Origin: Treponema sp.
Lineage (GTDB): Bacteria > Spirochaetota > Spirochaetia > Treponematales > Breznakiellaceae
Assembly: GCA_031267685.1 (NCBI GenBank)
Contig: JAIRYV010000074.1
Location: forward strand, 1-33,262
Length of the DNA stretch: 33,262 bases
Direction of reading: 5' to 3'
The notes under the pieces are model-generated. The model made no database searches, had not been told where the DNA came from, and was given only the letters and a program-made list of their open reading frames with translations. The position numbers and the translations under genes were made by a program. This document shows, piece by piece, positions 1 to 10,444 of the stretch; positions within the stretch are counted from its first letter, which is position 1, and each line of letters opens with the position of its first letter.

Positions 1-1
1 T

Positions 2-43
2 CTCATTCAGGTGAATCAGAAACTGATTCAGGGAAATCAGAAT
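2..43. repeat. Two degenerate 21-bp tandem units at window edge
   Basis: Positions 2-22 and 23-43 align without gaps at 17 of 21 bases. The first unit holds a short inverted repeat, ATTCA-GG-TGAAT, and the second a weaker form of it. The 21-bp period and palindromic core resemble the array at the other end of the window (33140-33262), although the bases differ. The array probably extends to the left of the window, so its true size is unknown. Confidence 0.5.
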
Positions 44-353
44 CTCACTTTTACTCGGATAGCTATCCAGCAACAAGCAATGAGAAGATAGGCTGTAAAC
101 AAGCAGGTGTCCGGTGGGCATCTGACGTTCCCTCAAGTCCATAATACCATTATAGCAGGCTATACAAGAAATGGCAAGTGTCTTAGGAAAATTTTTTGAA
201 TTTCCCGTACGAGAGGACAAGTGATACAGGCGAAGCTCATGCAAAGCTCGTGCCGAGTATGACAGATGAGTAAGGTGAAGGGGAAGGTAAGGCTGGGAAT
301 ACCTTATCTATAGAAGAAACATTCAATATGTTGCATCGGTAAGGGTTACTTAA
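44..353. other. Intergenic stretch, no gene recognised
   Basis: I find no open frame with a plausible ribosome binding site and no RNA gene in these 310 bases. Stop codons are frequent in all frames. It separates the left repeat array from the symporter remnant and may be further decayed sequence of that gene, but no residue pattern supports this. Confidence 0.4.
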
Positions 354-527
354 AAAAAGTGGTATAGCTGGTATTTTGATTTTAACCTGCTTTACCGGAT
401 TCTGGTTGGTCTGGTGACGGCCCTCAACGTTACTGGGGACCTTGCCTGTACCACCGTTGTGGCCAAGTCCATGAATGAGATCGACATGAAAAAGTGGGAC
501 TTGACAGCGCTATTCGGTAAAGACTAG
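354..527 (+). pseudogene. C-terminal remnant of an SLC1-type (dicarboxylate/amino acid) symporter
   Basis: The frame from 354 to the stop at 525-527 encodes about 57 residues with no start codon or ribosome binding site, and a stop (351-353) lies directly upstream in the same frame. The stretch TALNVTGDLACTTVVAKS matches the last conserved segment of the DAACS/SLC1 family of sodium- or proton-coupled glutamate and dicarboxylate carriers, whose members carry a T-A-x-N-V-x-G-D signature followed by V-A-K near the C-terminus. A full carrier has about 400 residues, so more than 80% is missing. It ends just 39 bases before the sialidase-like gene. The identification rests on one motif. Confidence 0.5.
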
Positions 528-566
528 AGTATCAAGAATCCCATTGTGAGTATAGAGGAGGCTGCT

Positions 567-1697
567 ATGGAACTACTTGAGCGCAAGACGCTCTATTGCG
601 ATGGGGAATATGTGTCCTTCCCCAACCTCGCGTGGCTGGATGATGACACGCTTGCCTGCTTCTTCCGGCACGCGAAAGATCGACAGAAACACGGAGGCGC
701 AGTTACGCATATTGACCCTACGGCAAAGGACGTGTTCATTGTGTCAAAGGACCAGGGCGCGACTTTTTCAACTGAGCCTTATACTGTGCTGGATGACGAC
801 ATGAGCGAACAGGACCCCTGCGTAACAGTACTGGCCAATGGGCGAGTGCTGATGACCTACTTTCGCTGGCAGTTTGTGCCAAAGGGTCAAGGCGGCACGG
901 TCTGGGGCGAGGCGCTATTCAAGCGCTATGGCAGGAGTCGTGTCAGCGGTGGCGGTCTTCCCGCGTCTGACACCTTTAACATTGGTTTCAGTGTCAGCGT
1001 GTCCGACGACAAGGGTAAGACATGGCGGCACTTGCCGGTGATACAGCTAGAAGGATATGTGCCGGGTTCGGCAGTGCGCGGCAACATCGTGGAGCTGCCG
1101 GATGGCAGGCTGCTCTTACCGTTCTACGGGGTAAAGGAAATCGGCTGGCTGGCAAGCTGTGGCCTTGTGGAATCACGAGATCACGGGGAGAGCTGGCGCT
1201 TCCTGAGCGAAACAGCCTTTGACCGTGAAAAGAACTTTCTGGAACCAGCACTGTTCCGCACACAAAGTTCACGGCTTATCAGCCTCTTTCGGACCCAAAG
1301 CGATTTTTTGAAAAGTGGTGTTGACTTTGAATCAACTTACCTCAACCTGCATATCTCGGTTTCTACTGACAATGGCAATACCTTCAGTCCTGCCCACGAA
1401 ATCCCCGGCGTCTTTGGCAGCAACCCCTTCCACGCGCTTCAGCTCCGTAACGGCAAGGTCTTTGTAAGCTACGGTTATCGTCGCGTCCCGTTTGGCATAC
1501 GCGCCAGGGTCTGCGACGCGGAGTTGAGCGACCTTGCCACCGCGCCGGAGTTCGTTGTCGTTGCCGACGCGCCCAGTGGCGATCTGGGCTATACCCACGC
1601 GGTTCAGCTCAAGGACGATCGCGTTTTGCTCACCTACTACATCGCCGGCAAGGATGGCACACGCTGCATTGAGGGCGCTTTCCTCAACGCTGAGTAA
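567..1697 (+). CDS. Sialidase-like BNR-repeat beta-propeller protein
   Basis: The 376-residue product carries four Asp-box (BNR) motifs of the form S-x-D-x-G-x-T/S-W/F, near residues 60 (SKDQGATF), 146 (SDDKGKTW), 203 (SRDHGESW) and 266 (STDNGNTF). This spacing is typical of the six-bladed propeller of GH33-type sialidases and related glycoside-binding proteins. No signal peptide is seen, so it is probably cytoplasmic, acting on an imported oligosaccharide. A GTG at 546 would add seven residues, but the purine-rich GAGGAG at 555-560 sits six bases before the ATG at 567, so I prefer that start. The usual N-terminal (F)RIP arginine motif of true sialidases is not evident, so sialic acid specificity is not established. 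A convergent terminator-like hairpin follows. Confidence 0.75.
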   Translation: MELLERKTLYCDGEYVSFPNLAWLDDDTLACFFRHAKDRQKHGGAVTHIDPTAKDVFIVSKDQGATFSTEPYTVLDDDMSEQDPCVTVLANGRVLMTYFRWQFVPKGQGGTVWGEALFKRYGRSRVSGGGLPASDTFNIGFSVSVSDDKGKTWRHLPVIQLEGYVPGSAVRGNIVELPDGRLLLPFYGVKEIGWLASCGLVESRDHGESWRFLSETAFDREKNFLEPALFRTQSSRLISLFRTQSDFLKSGVDFESTYLNLHISVSTDNGNTFSPAHEIPGVFGSNPFHALQLRNGKVFVSYGYRRVPFGIRARVCDAELSDLATAPEFVVVADAPSGDLGYTHAVQLKDDRVLLTYYIAGKDGTRCIEGAFLNAE

Positions 1698-1747
1698 CGT
1701 TGCGTCGGTATACGCATTTTGGCGGAAGCGATTGACCGAGCAAAACC

Positions 1748-1779
1748 GTAGGCTTCGGGCCGTCAGACTCGAAGCCTAC
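1748..1779. terminator. Hairpin between convergent genes
   Basis: Ten-base arms GTAGGCTTCG (1748-1757) and CGAAGCCTAC (1770-1779) pair perfectly around a 12-base loop. It lies between the ends of the sialidase-like gene and the YgiW-type gene, which converge here. No clear T run follows on either strand, so termination is inferred from position and stem strength. Confidence 0.55.
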
Positions 1780-1786
1780 TGAACTG

Positions 1787-2146
1787 TTATAGTTTCCTTA
1801 TGCTTTGTACTGATACATAATGAGGTACCCAAGTGTTACCCCGATTCCAAACAACTCCTCGTATTTCAACGGTATCATTTTCATCCACAGAAACATTTCC
1901 CCATATACTATCCTTTATTAACACGGTTATTTGTCCCGTATCATCGGAAAATAAATATTCTCCAGGCATTACAAACCGCTCTATCTTACCTTGTAAGATT
2001 ACCAAAGCGTAACCGGGAAGATTTTTTGCTTCCTCGACTGTTACAGGTTTCGTTCCAGGACCTCTATAGCCGCCTTGTTGAGCATAAGCGGCGAATGCAA
2101 CCGACACCGTCAGGCAAACCAACATAACAAACTGTTTTTTGTTCAT
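1787..2146 (-). CDS. Exported YgiW/BOF-type OB-fold protein
   Basis: The 119-residue protein opens with a classical signal peptide (MNKKQFVMLVCLTVSVAFA, then AYAQ-Q cleavage), which predicts a periplasmic location. The mature part matches the bacterial OB-fold (BOF) family of E. coli YgiW/YdeI: a V-x-x-A motif in VEEAKNLP, then LQGKIER, a GEYLFSDDTG turn, and VEIRGVVW strands. Members are small periplasmic stress-tolerance proteins, and the ligand is poorly defined. The open frame begins four codons further upstream, but GGAGG lies inside those codons and is spaced correctly for the ATG at 2146. A good promoter precedes it, so it is probably monocistronic. Confidence 0.85.
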   Translation of the reverse strand: MNKKQFVMLVCLTVSVAFAAYAQQGGYRGPGTKPVTVEEAKNLPGYALVILQGKIERFVMPGEYLFSDDTGQITVLIKDSIWGNVSVDENDTVEIRGVVWNRGNTWVPHYVSVQSIRKL

Positions 2147-2176
2147 AGTATCCTCCATGAATAATGGTAATAATTG

Positions 2177-2206
2177 ATTTTATGACTGCACAATGCTTTC
2201 TGTCAA
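2177..2206 (-). promoter_or_regulatory. Sigma-70-type promoter for the YgiW-type gene
   Basis: On the minus strand TTGACA (2206-2201) is followed after 18 bases by TAAAAT (2182-2177), about 30 bases before the translation start. The -35 box matches the consensus exactly and the -10 box matches at five of six positions. Confidence 0.65.
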
Positions 2207-2339
2207 CATACTTTTGAGAACGTTTAGGACAAATGGCGCCTAACTCGTGTTATGTCCACAGATTAACATGAATCGGAATCATAACGAACAGGACCATAGC
2301 TATCAAACCTATTCGTGTAGTTCGTGGACATTTGTTCGG

Positions 2340-3416
2340 TCAGCGTTTTTCTTGAGCCTGTCGTGCAATGGCTTCCCAGAGGCCAGCGAGGTAGGATGCA
2401 CCGAGAGCGCGGTCGTAAAGGCCATAGCCGGGCATGGCAACTTCGCCCCAGATGGCGCGGCCGTGATCCGGGCGAATGGGACCGTCAAAGCTAGTGTCGT
2501 AGAGCGCTTGCATGATTGCGCAGATGTCGAGCGAGCCGTCAGCGGAAAAATGCGCACATTCCTCAAAGTCGCCCGGAGCGTTGTGACGCAGGTTCCGCAC
2601 ATGGGCAAAGTGTATCCGGCCCTTGAGCGAAGCGATGATGTCTGGAATGTTGTTTTGGGGGTCTGTGCCAAGACTGCCAGTGCAGAGCGTAACGCCGTTC
2701 AGGGGTTTATCCACCATCTTGATAATGCGTTGCAAGTCCGCCTTGTTCTTCGTGATGCGGGGAAGGCCAAAGACCGGCCAGGCTGGATCATCAGGGTGAA
2801 TTGCCATCCTGATGCCATACTTTTCGCAGGTCGGCATGATGCGTTCAAGGAAATACTTTAGATTGGCAAAAAGCGTTTCCTCGTCAATGTCTTCATACAG
2901 GGTGAAAAGCTCTTTCAGGTGGGCAAGGCGTTCCGGCTCCCAGCCAGCAAGGGCAAAGCCGTTTGATTGAGCGCTCATGGCATCAAACATGGAGTCTGGC
3001 TTGATCTGGTCGATGAGCGCCTGATTGTAGCTCATCACTGTGCTGCCGTCGCTTCGGACTTTGGCAAGGTCAGAGCGGGTCCAGTCAAAGATGATCATGA
3101 AGTTGTAACAGACCAAGTGGAAACCCGCCTCTCCTAAGCGCGCAAGGGTTGTGATGTAATTGTCAATGTACTTGTCCCGCTCAGGACTGCCAACTTTGAT
3201 GGAATCGTGGATATTCACGCTTTCAATGCCAACGATGGAAAGCCCGGCGCTTTCCACCTCGTTTTTCATCTTAAGGATCGCGTCCTTTTCCCAGACATCT
3301 CCCGGACGAGTTCCGTACAGGGTAGTGATAAGCCCACTTATATACGGAATCTGCCGAATCTGGGCCAGAGTAACTGAGTCATAGCCAGTTCCAAACCAGC
3401 GCATGGTTATTTGCAT
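2340..3416 (-). CDS. uxuA: Mannonate dehydratase
   Basis: UxuA dehydrates D-mannonate to 2-keto-3-deoxy-gluconate in hexuronate (glucuronate) catabolism, in the cytoplasm. The 358-residue product fits the shorter Gram-positive-type members. It shows the family signatures NFMIIFDWTRSDL (105-117) and IHPDDPAWPVFGLPRI (206-221). By spacing, the metal ligands are His207, Cys245 (in LCTGS), His272 (HFAHVRN) and Asp317 (RPDHGR). The open frame extends 101 codons upstream, but GGGGAGG directly precedes the ATG at 3416 and the family begins with M-x-x-T-x-R-W-x-G, so the extension is not part of the protein. No other hexuronate gene (uxaC, uxuB, kdgK) is in the window. Xylanase action on glucuronoxylan could supply the substrate. 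Confidence 0.93.
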   Translation of the reverse strand: MQITMRWFGTGYDSVTLAQIRQIPYISGLITTLYGTRPGDVWEKDAILKMKNEVESAGLSIVGIESVNIHDSIKVGSPERDKYIDNYITTLARLGEAGFHLVCYNFMIIFDWTRSDLAKVRSDGSTVMSYNQALIDQIKPDSMFDAMSAQSNGFALAGWEPERLAHLKELFTLYEDIDEETLFANLKYFLERIMPTCEKYGIRMAIHPDDPAWPVFGLPRITKNKADLQRIIKMVDKPLNGVTLCTGSLGTDPQNNIPDIIASLKGRIHFAHVRNLRHNAPGDFEECAHFSADGSLDICAIMQALYDTSFDGPIRPDHGRAIWGEVAMPGYGLYDRALGASYLAGLWEAIARQAQEKR

Positions 3417-4001
3417 TTTTTTCTCCTCCCCATTTCCAATGCGCCCATCACCAGGCACACGCCCAAAAAGAGAAACCCGAACTTCTGCGCCATAAAGCGC
3501 TCCTTTAACAATGAGAAAAACATAAGACAACCTTTCAAGGCTCAATCCGCGAAGCCTGAAAATAAAGATAGGAAGCCTACGGCCTCCCCGCGTACCAAAG
3601 TCTTCTGGCTTACGGGCTGGAACGTCCCTTTCGACGCTCCTAAGGGTTCCGCTAGCCTTCCCAGTCTTAGTAAAAGACCAGTGGCCATATTGACGGAGCC
3701 GTTTGAACGTGAAGTTCACGCCCGATCACAGCTACGGGATAGCGGAGGCATCACACCTCTCTTCCGTTGAAATACGCACGCATGATCATAGAAGACTCTG
3801 GAGCAAGTGTCAAGAAAGTGATTAAGACTGCTGTAAGCCCACTGAGTTTAGGTATGGACGGTTTCTGATAAGCATTGCCATCGCGCTCCCGCATACCTGT
3901 ACGTATTGTTCAGATCACTGCCAGTGATCCGAACACATACGATACGAATTCAAGGAACAGTTTTCACTATCTGCGTCTGCGGGGACTTCCATGGCTCACG
4001 T
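3417..4001. other. Long intergenic region upstream of uxuA, unidentified
   Basis: These 585 bases hold no gene I can support. On the minus strand a stop-free frame runs from 3719 into uxuA, but the residues before the uxuA start are Arg/Gly-rich with no recognisable domain. Short complementary GC-rich segments around 3570-3660 suggest RNA structure. The stretch could be a leader or the decayed end of a mobile element. Neither is shown. A strong hairpin lies at 3908-3934. Confidence 0.35.
3908..3934. other. Near-palindromic hairpin downstream of the VOC gene
   Basis: GTTC-a-GATCACT-gcc-AGTGATC-c-GAAC forms an 11-bp stem with one mismatch and a 3-base loop. It lies about 70 bases past the end of the VOC-family gene, so it may end the ymdB-tgt-HEAT-VOC transcript, but no T run follows on the minus strand. 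Confidence 0.45.
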
Positions 4002-4463
4002 TTAGCGCTCGGCAGTGGATTCTTGTTGAGCGGCCTCTTGAGCGATGCGTTCATTTGCCTGCGCTTGTAGCGAATCAGGCGGCAGTTCCATGAACTCAAT
4101 GCTGTTGCCGTCTGGATCGTGGGTCCAGAACTGGATACAGCGAGAATACCCTCGCTTGATCTCCGTATCAATGGGCGCGCCGCGGGCGCGAATCTCCTCA
4201 AGAAAGGCCGCCGCATTATCAACCTCGAAGCATATATGGGCATGGCCAATGGTCTTGTTCGAGTGCGGCGCATCCTCAATGCCGTTTGGAAACAGTTCGA
4301 TAAACTGGCTCGGCGCAACATACATATAGATACAGCCCAGCTTATCACCCGCGGGGTTTTGCATACGAAACGCTTCTTTCATGCCCAAGGTTTCCCTATA
4401 GAAACGGGCGCTTGCCTCAATGTCCCGCGTCCGAATCGCCGTGTGTCCAATTCGTGTAATCAT
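4002..4463 (-). CDS. VOC superfamily (glyoxalase/epimerase-like) protein
   Basis: The 153-residue protein has the duplicated beta-alpha-beta-beta-beta layout of the vicinal oxygen chelate superfamily. Metal-ligand candidates are the His in RIGHTAIRT near the N-terminus, a Glu in FIELFPNG, the His pair in GHAHICFEV, and the Glu in the C-terminal motif DPDGNSIEFMEL. This layout fits glyoxalase I and methylmalonyl-CoA epimerase relatives, but the substrate cannot be told from sequence. The frame is open 16 codons further upstream, but GGAGG four bases before the ATG at 4463 sets the start. It follows the HEAT-repeat gene by 49 bases and is probably the last gene of that operon. The final 15 or so residues are Gln/Ala-rich and dispensable-looking. 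Confidence 0.85.
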   Translation of the reverse strand: MITRIGHTAIRTRDIEASARFYRETLGMKEAFRMQNPAGDKLGCIYMYVAPSQFIELFPNGIEDAPHSNKTIGHAHICFEVDNAAAFLEEIRARGAPIDTEIKRGYSRCIQFWTHDPDGNSIEFMELPPDSLQAQANERIAQEAAQQESTAER

Positions 4464-4512
4464 AGAACCTCCAATACACTTTATACGCTTTACTATGCCC
4501 TGTTGCGGCATT

Positions 4513-7804
<3,292 letters not shown>

Positions 7805-7950
7805 TGCCCCATACTAACAGTTTTGTGATAAGAAAGGCTATGCAGGAACGCGACAGCGGGTGCCAGGCGAATCGACACATGGTACCAGACATACACAGTG
7901 CCAAACCTTTGTTATGGGAATCTAATCTAAGCTGACGTGAGTTCGACATA

Positions 7951-7986
7951 GAGAAAAAAGTCCGCGAACCCCATGAAGATTCGCGG
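7951..7986 (-). terminator. Rho-independent terminator of rny
   Basis: On the minus strand CCGCGAA (7986-7980) pairs with TTCGCGG (7968-7962) around an 11-base loop, followed by an uninterrupted run of six T (complement of the A run within 7951-7960). It starts ten bases past the rny stop codon. This is a textbook intrinsic terminator. Confidence 0.85.
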
Positions 7987-7996
7987 TTAAGAATTC

Positions 7997-9526
7997 CTAT
8001 CGTGCGTACTCGACAACCCGCAATTCACGGATAATCGTTACCCTAATTCTGCCCGGATAGCGCAGGTCGCTTTCGATTTTCTTGGCGATCTGTTTGGCAA
8101 GGTCCCGGGCTTGTTCGTCGTTGACCACTTCGCTGTTTGCCATGATACGCAGCTCGCGACCCGCCTGTATTGCGTAAGCCTTTTCCACGCCCAGAAAACC
8201 CTCGGCTATATTTTCCAAGTTTTCAAGTCGCTTGATGTAGTTGTCGATGGTTTCCCGTCGTGCGCCCGGGCGAGCGGCGGAAATGGCGTCGGCAATCTGC
8301 ACAAGTACGGACTCAATGCAGGTTGGAGCAATATCGTTATGATGGCTCCCAATGGCGTTGATGATACGTGGGTCTTCCCCCATTTTCCGCGCCATGTCCA
8401 TGCCAATCTCGGCATGGTTCAGTTCGGAATCAGACTCAACGCCCTTTCCAATGTCATGGAGCAGAGCCGCGCGCTTGGCAAGCTCGCGATTTGCGCCCAC
8501 CTCAGCTGCTAGTATGCCAGCGATAATCGCCACTTCCTTGGAATGGTAAAGCACGTTCTGGCCATAGCTCGTGCGAAAGTAGAGTCGGCCAAGAGCGCGG
8601 ATTGTGTCCTGCTTGATGTTATGAACACCGAGGTCAAAGAGAACTTTTTCCCCTTCCTCAAAAATTTTCTGGGAAATATCTTTGGTTACCTTTGAAACGA
8701 TTTCCTCAATACGGGCTGGATGGATTCGTCCATCAATGATGAGCCGTTCCATAGCTACCTTGGCGATTTCTCTGCGTACTGGGTCGAAACACGAGATAAC
8801 CACTGAGTCTGGCGTATCATCAATGATGATATCTACGCCAGTAAGCGTTTCCAGGGTACGAATGTTTCGTCCCTCACGGCCTATGATTCGACCCTTCATT
8901 TCATCATTTGGCAATGTAACCGAAGTTACGGTGATCTCGCTTGTTACCTCAGTAGAGATTCGCTGAATTGTGGCAAGCAGTATGTTCCGCGCCTTTTTTT
9001 CAGCAGAGACAGTGGCTTCTTGTTCGATCTTGTTGATCAGTGCCTGAGCGTCATGCTTTGCCTCATTCTCCAGGCTTTGAATGATAAGCCCCTTTGCCTG
9101 CTCACAGCTCAGACCTGAGATGCGTTCGAGTTCTGCGCGGTATCGTTCTTCTTCTTTTGAAAGCGATTCTTCCCGTTCCAGAGCCCGCCGTTCCTTTTCA
9201 GCAAGTATCTGTTCTGTTTTTTCGATCTGACTTGTCTTTTTCTCAATTCCCTCCTCTTTTTGCACGATACGACGCTCGTATCGTTGCAGTTCTGTCCTAC
9301 GCTCCCGGGTCTCTTTCTCCTGCTGGTTTTTATCGCGAATAATTTGTTCTTTTGCTTCAAGAAGTAACTCTTTCTTTTTGGCTTCAGCTTCTTTTATCGC
9401 GTCCTGTTCGATGCGTTTAGCTTGTTGTTCAGACGCGCTTACTTGAAATCTGGCATACAGCCATCGAATAATCCAGCCTAAGGCGATCCCGGCAAGAGGA
9501 AGAATTATATACAGAATCCAACTCAT
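7997..9526 (-). CDS. rny: Ribonuclease Y
   Basis: RNase Y is a membrane-anchored endoribonuclease that starts mRNA decay. The 509-residue product has all the parts in order: an N-terminal transmembrane helix (residues 2-24), a long charged coiled coil (about 30-180), a KH RNA-binding domain with GRIIGREGRNI at 212-222, and an HD domain with the catalytic pair His357-Asp358 in LLHDIGKG. Length matches the family (about 510-520). It has its own promoter 54 bases upstream and its own terminator, so it is transcribed alone, though it precedes the ymdB-like gene. No RNase E is seen in the window. Confidence 0.97.
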   Translation of the reverse strand: MSWILYIILPLAGIALGWIIRWLYARFQVSASEQQAKRIEQDAIKEAEAKKKELLLEAKEQIIRDKNQQEKETRERRTELQRYERRIVQKEEGIEKKTSQIEKTEQILAEKERRALEREESLSKEEERYRAELERISGLSCEQAKGLIIQSLENEAKHDAQALINKIEQEATVSAEKKARNILLATIQRISTEVTSEITVTSVTLPNDEMKGRIIGREGRNIRTLETLTGVDIIIDDTPDSVVISCFDPVRREIAKVAMERLIIDGRIHPARIEEIVSKVTKDISQKIFEEGEKVLFDLGVHNIKQDTIRALGRLYFRTSYGQNVLYHSKEVAIIAGILAAEVGANRELAKRAALLHDIGKGVESDSELNHAEIGMDMARKMGEDPRIINAIGSHHNDIAPTCIESVLVQIADAISAARPGARRETIDNYIKRLENLENIAEGFLGVEKAYAIQAGRELRIMANSEVVNDEQARDLAKQIAKKIESDLRYPGRIRVTIIRELRVVEYAR

Positions 9527-9579
9527 TTGCTACCCCTTACCGTCGGACCTTTGTTATCAAGTCCGCTTAAATTTTGATA

Positions 9580-9609
9580 AGCATATAGTATAAGGAAGCT
9601 ATATGTCAA
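9580..9609 (-). promoter_or_regulatory. Sigma-70-type promoter for rny
   Basis: Minus-strand TTGACA (9609-9604) and TATGCT (9585-9580) are separated by 18 bases. The -35 box is perfect and the -10 box matches at four of six positions. A second -10-like TATACT lies within the spacer but is only 11 bases from the -35. Confidence 0.6.
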
Positions 9610-9713
9610 TTACTGAGCAGAAGCTGTACAGAAATTGAAATGGCCAGAAGGATCGTCTGACTGGTCTCAATGGGCAAAGAATATGAGGTTACGTCTCACG
9701 TCTCTGACTCTTT

Positions 9714-10112
9714 TCAGCCAGACCATTCAGTGACTTGTCGAGGAAGAATAGCTCTACTCGGTATATCTACTACATCCTTCCTACCGTGCAGGTGGTGATA
9801 TAAGCCGCCAAACGTCCAATCCTCCACATCTGCTACTAGGCCAGCCCGCTTGGGATTCTGATCTATATAATTAAATACCTACAGAAACTGCCTTACATCT
9901 TTGATAATCTCTGAGAAAAATCGTTCTCCCCAGAGATGCCCACCCTTCTTACCATATAACTTGTTCCAATACCGGGCGAAGTTCCCCTCGATCTACTGCA
10001 TTATGGTGGAAAGGGACTGACCCAGTTCCGGTTTGAGGTCCATTTCGTAACGGTTAATGTCCGAGGTAACGTGATAGATTGCTCCGGGTTGAAGTTCTCT
10101 TTGATGTCCCAT
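9714..10112 (-). pseudogene. Decayed REP-associated Y1 (IS200-like) transposase, HUH segment deleted
   Basis: Read from ATG at 10112 to TGA at 9716-9714, 133 codons translate without a frameshift into a protein of the REP-associated tyrosine transposase (RAYT) family. Family-like segments are ELQPGAIYHVTSDINRYEMD at the N-terminus, NFARYWNKLYGKKGGHLWGE with FFSEIIKD in the middle, and FNYIDQNPKRAGLV followed by FGGLYHHL near the end. Two amber codons interrupt it, at 9995-9993 (codon 40) and 9881-9879 (codon 78). An in-frame deletion after LKPEL has removed about 50-60 residues, including the N-H-x-H (HUH) metal-binding motif, so it cannot be active. The catalytic Tyr candidate lies in the RYWNKLYG segment. 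Confidence 0.8.
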
Positions 10113-10206
10113 AACTATATGAAGGTCACCGGGAAGGTGTATTGCTTTGATGTTTAGTCAAGTTTGTGAAGTTTTTTTGTGGGTCTCTGGCACTATTTGT
10201 GTGTCT

Positions 10207-10276
10207 GGCACTAAAGCCCACAGCAAACTTTGAATTACTGGGGCACTAAAGCCCACAGCAAACTTTGAATTACTGG
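10207..10276. repeat. Perfect 35-bp tandem duplication
   Basis: Positions 10207-10241 and 10242-10276 are identical 35-base units beginning GGCACTAAAGCCCACAG. A further partial copy of the first few bases (TCTGGCACT) occurs just before, at about 10186-10194. The duplication sits between the transposase remnant and the xylanase gene. Perfect identity suggests a recent slippage or insertion event. Confidence 0.85.
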
Positions 10277-10396
10277 AAGCTGAGAGTGATATTTGACAAA
10301 GCAAGAAAAAGTCTGATAGAGTACATCAGGTTCATCTTGAGAGATCGATTGGGCTTAGTGGTTTGGAGAGAATGGGCTTTATTCTATCAATAGGAG

Positions 10397-10438
10397 GTCT
10401 GCCTAAGGGCAGACAGTGTGTGAGGGCTTGAGGAGCCC
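10397..10438. other. Two adjacent small hairpins before the xylanase gene
   Basis: GTCTGCC-TAAG-GGCAGAC (10397-10414) is a perfect 7-bp stem with a 4-base loop. GGGCT-tgagg-AGCCC (10424-10438) is a 5-bp stem just after it. The pair resembles REP-type or IS200/IS605 terminal hairpins, consistent with the nearby RAYT remnant, but the second also overlaps the candidate ribosome binding site (GAGGAG, 10430-10435) of the GTG start, so it could affect translation. Confidence 0.5.
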
Positions 10439-10444
10439 CACGCT

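Noticed and set aside
2247-2861. 204-codon plus-strand frame
   Set aside because: It lies wholly opposite uxuA, whose motifs are clear, and shows no domain or ribosome binding site.
3417-3719. N-terminal extension of UxuA
   Set aside because: The family starts at the internal Met with a strong ribosome binding site directly before it.
9993-9995. Amber codons in the RAYT remnant as recoding signals
   Set aside because: The catalytic HUH segment is also missing, so simple decay explains the stops.
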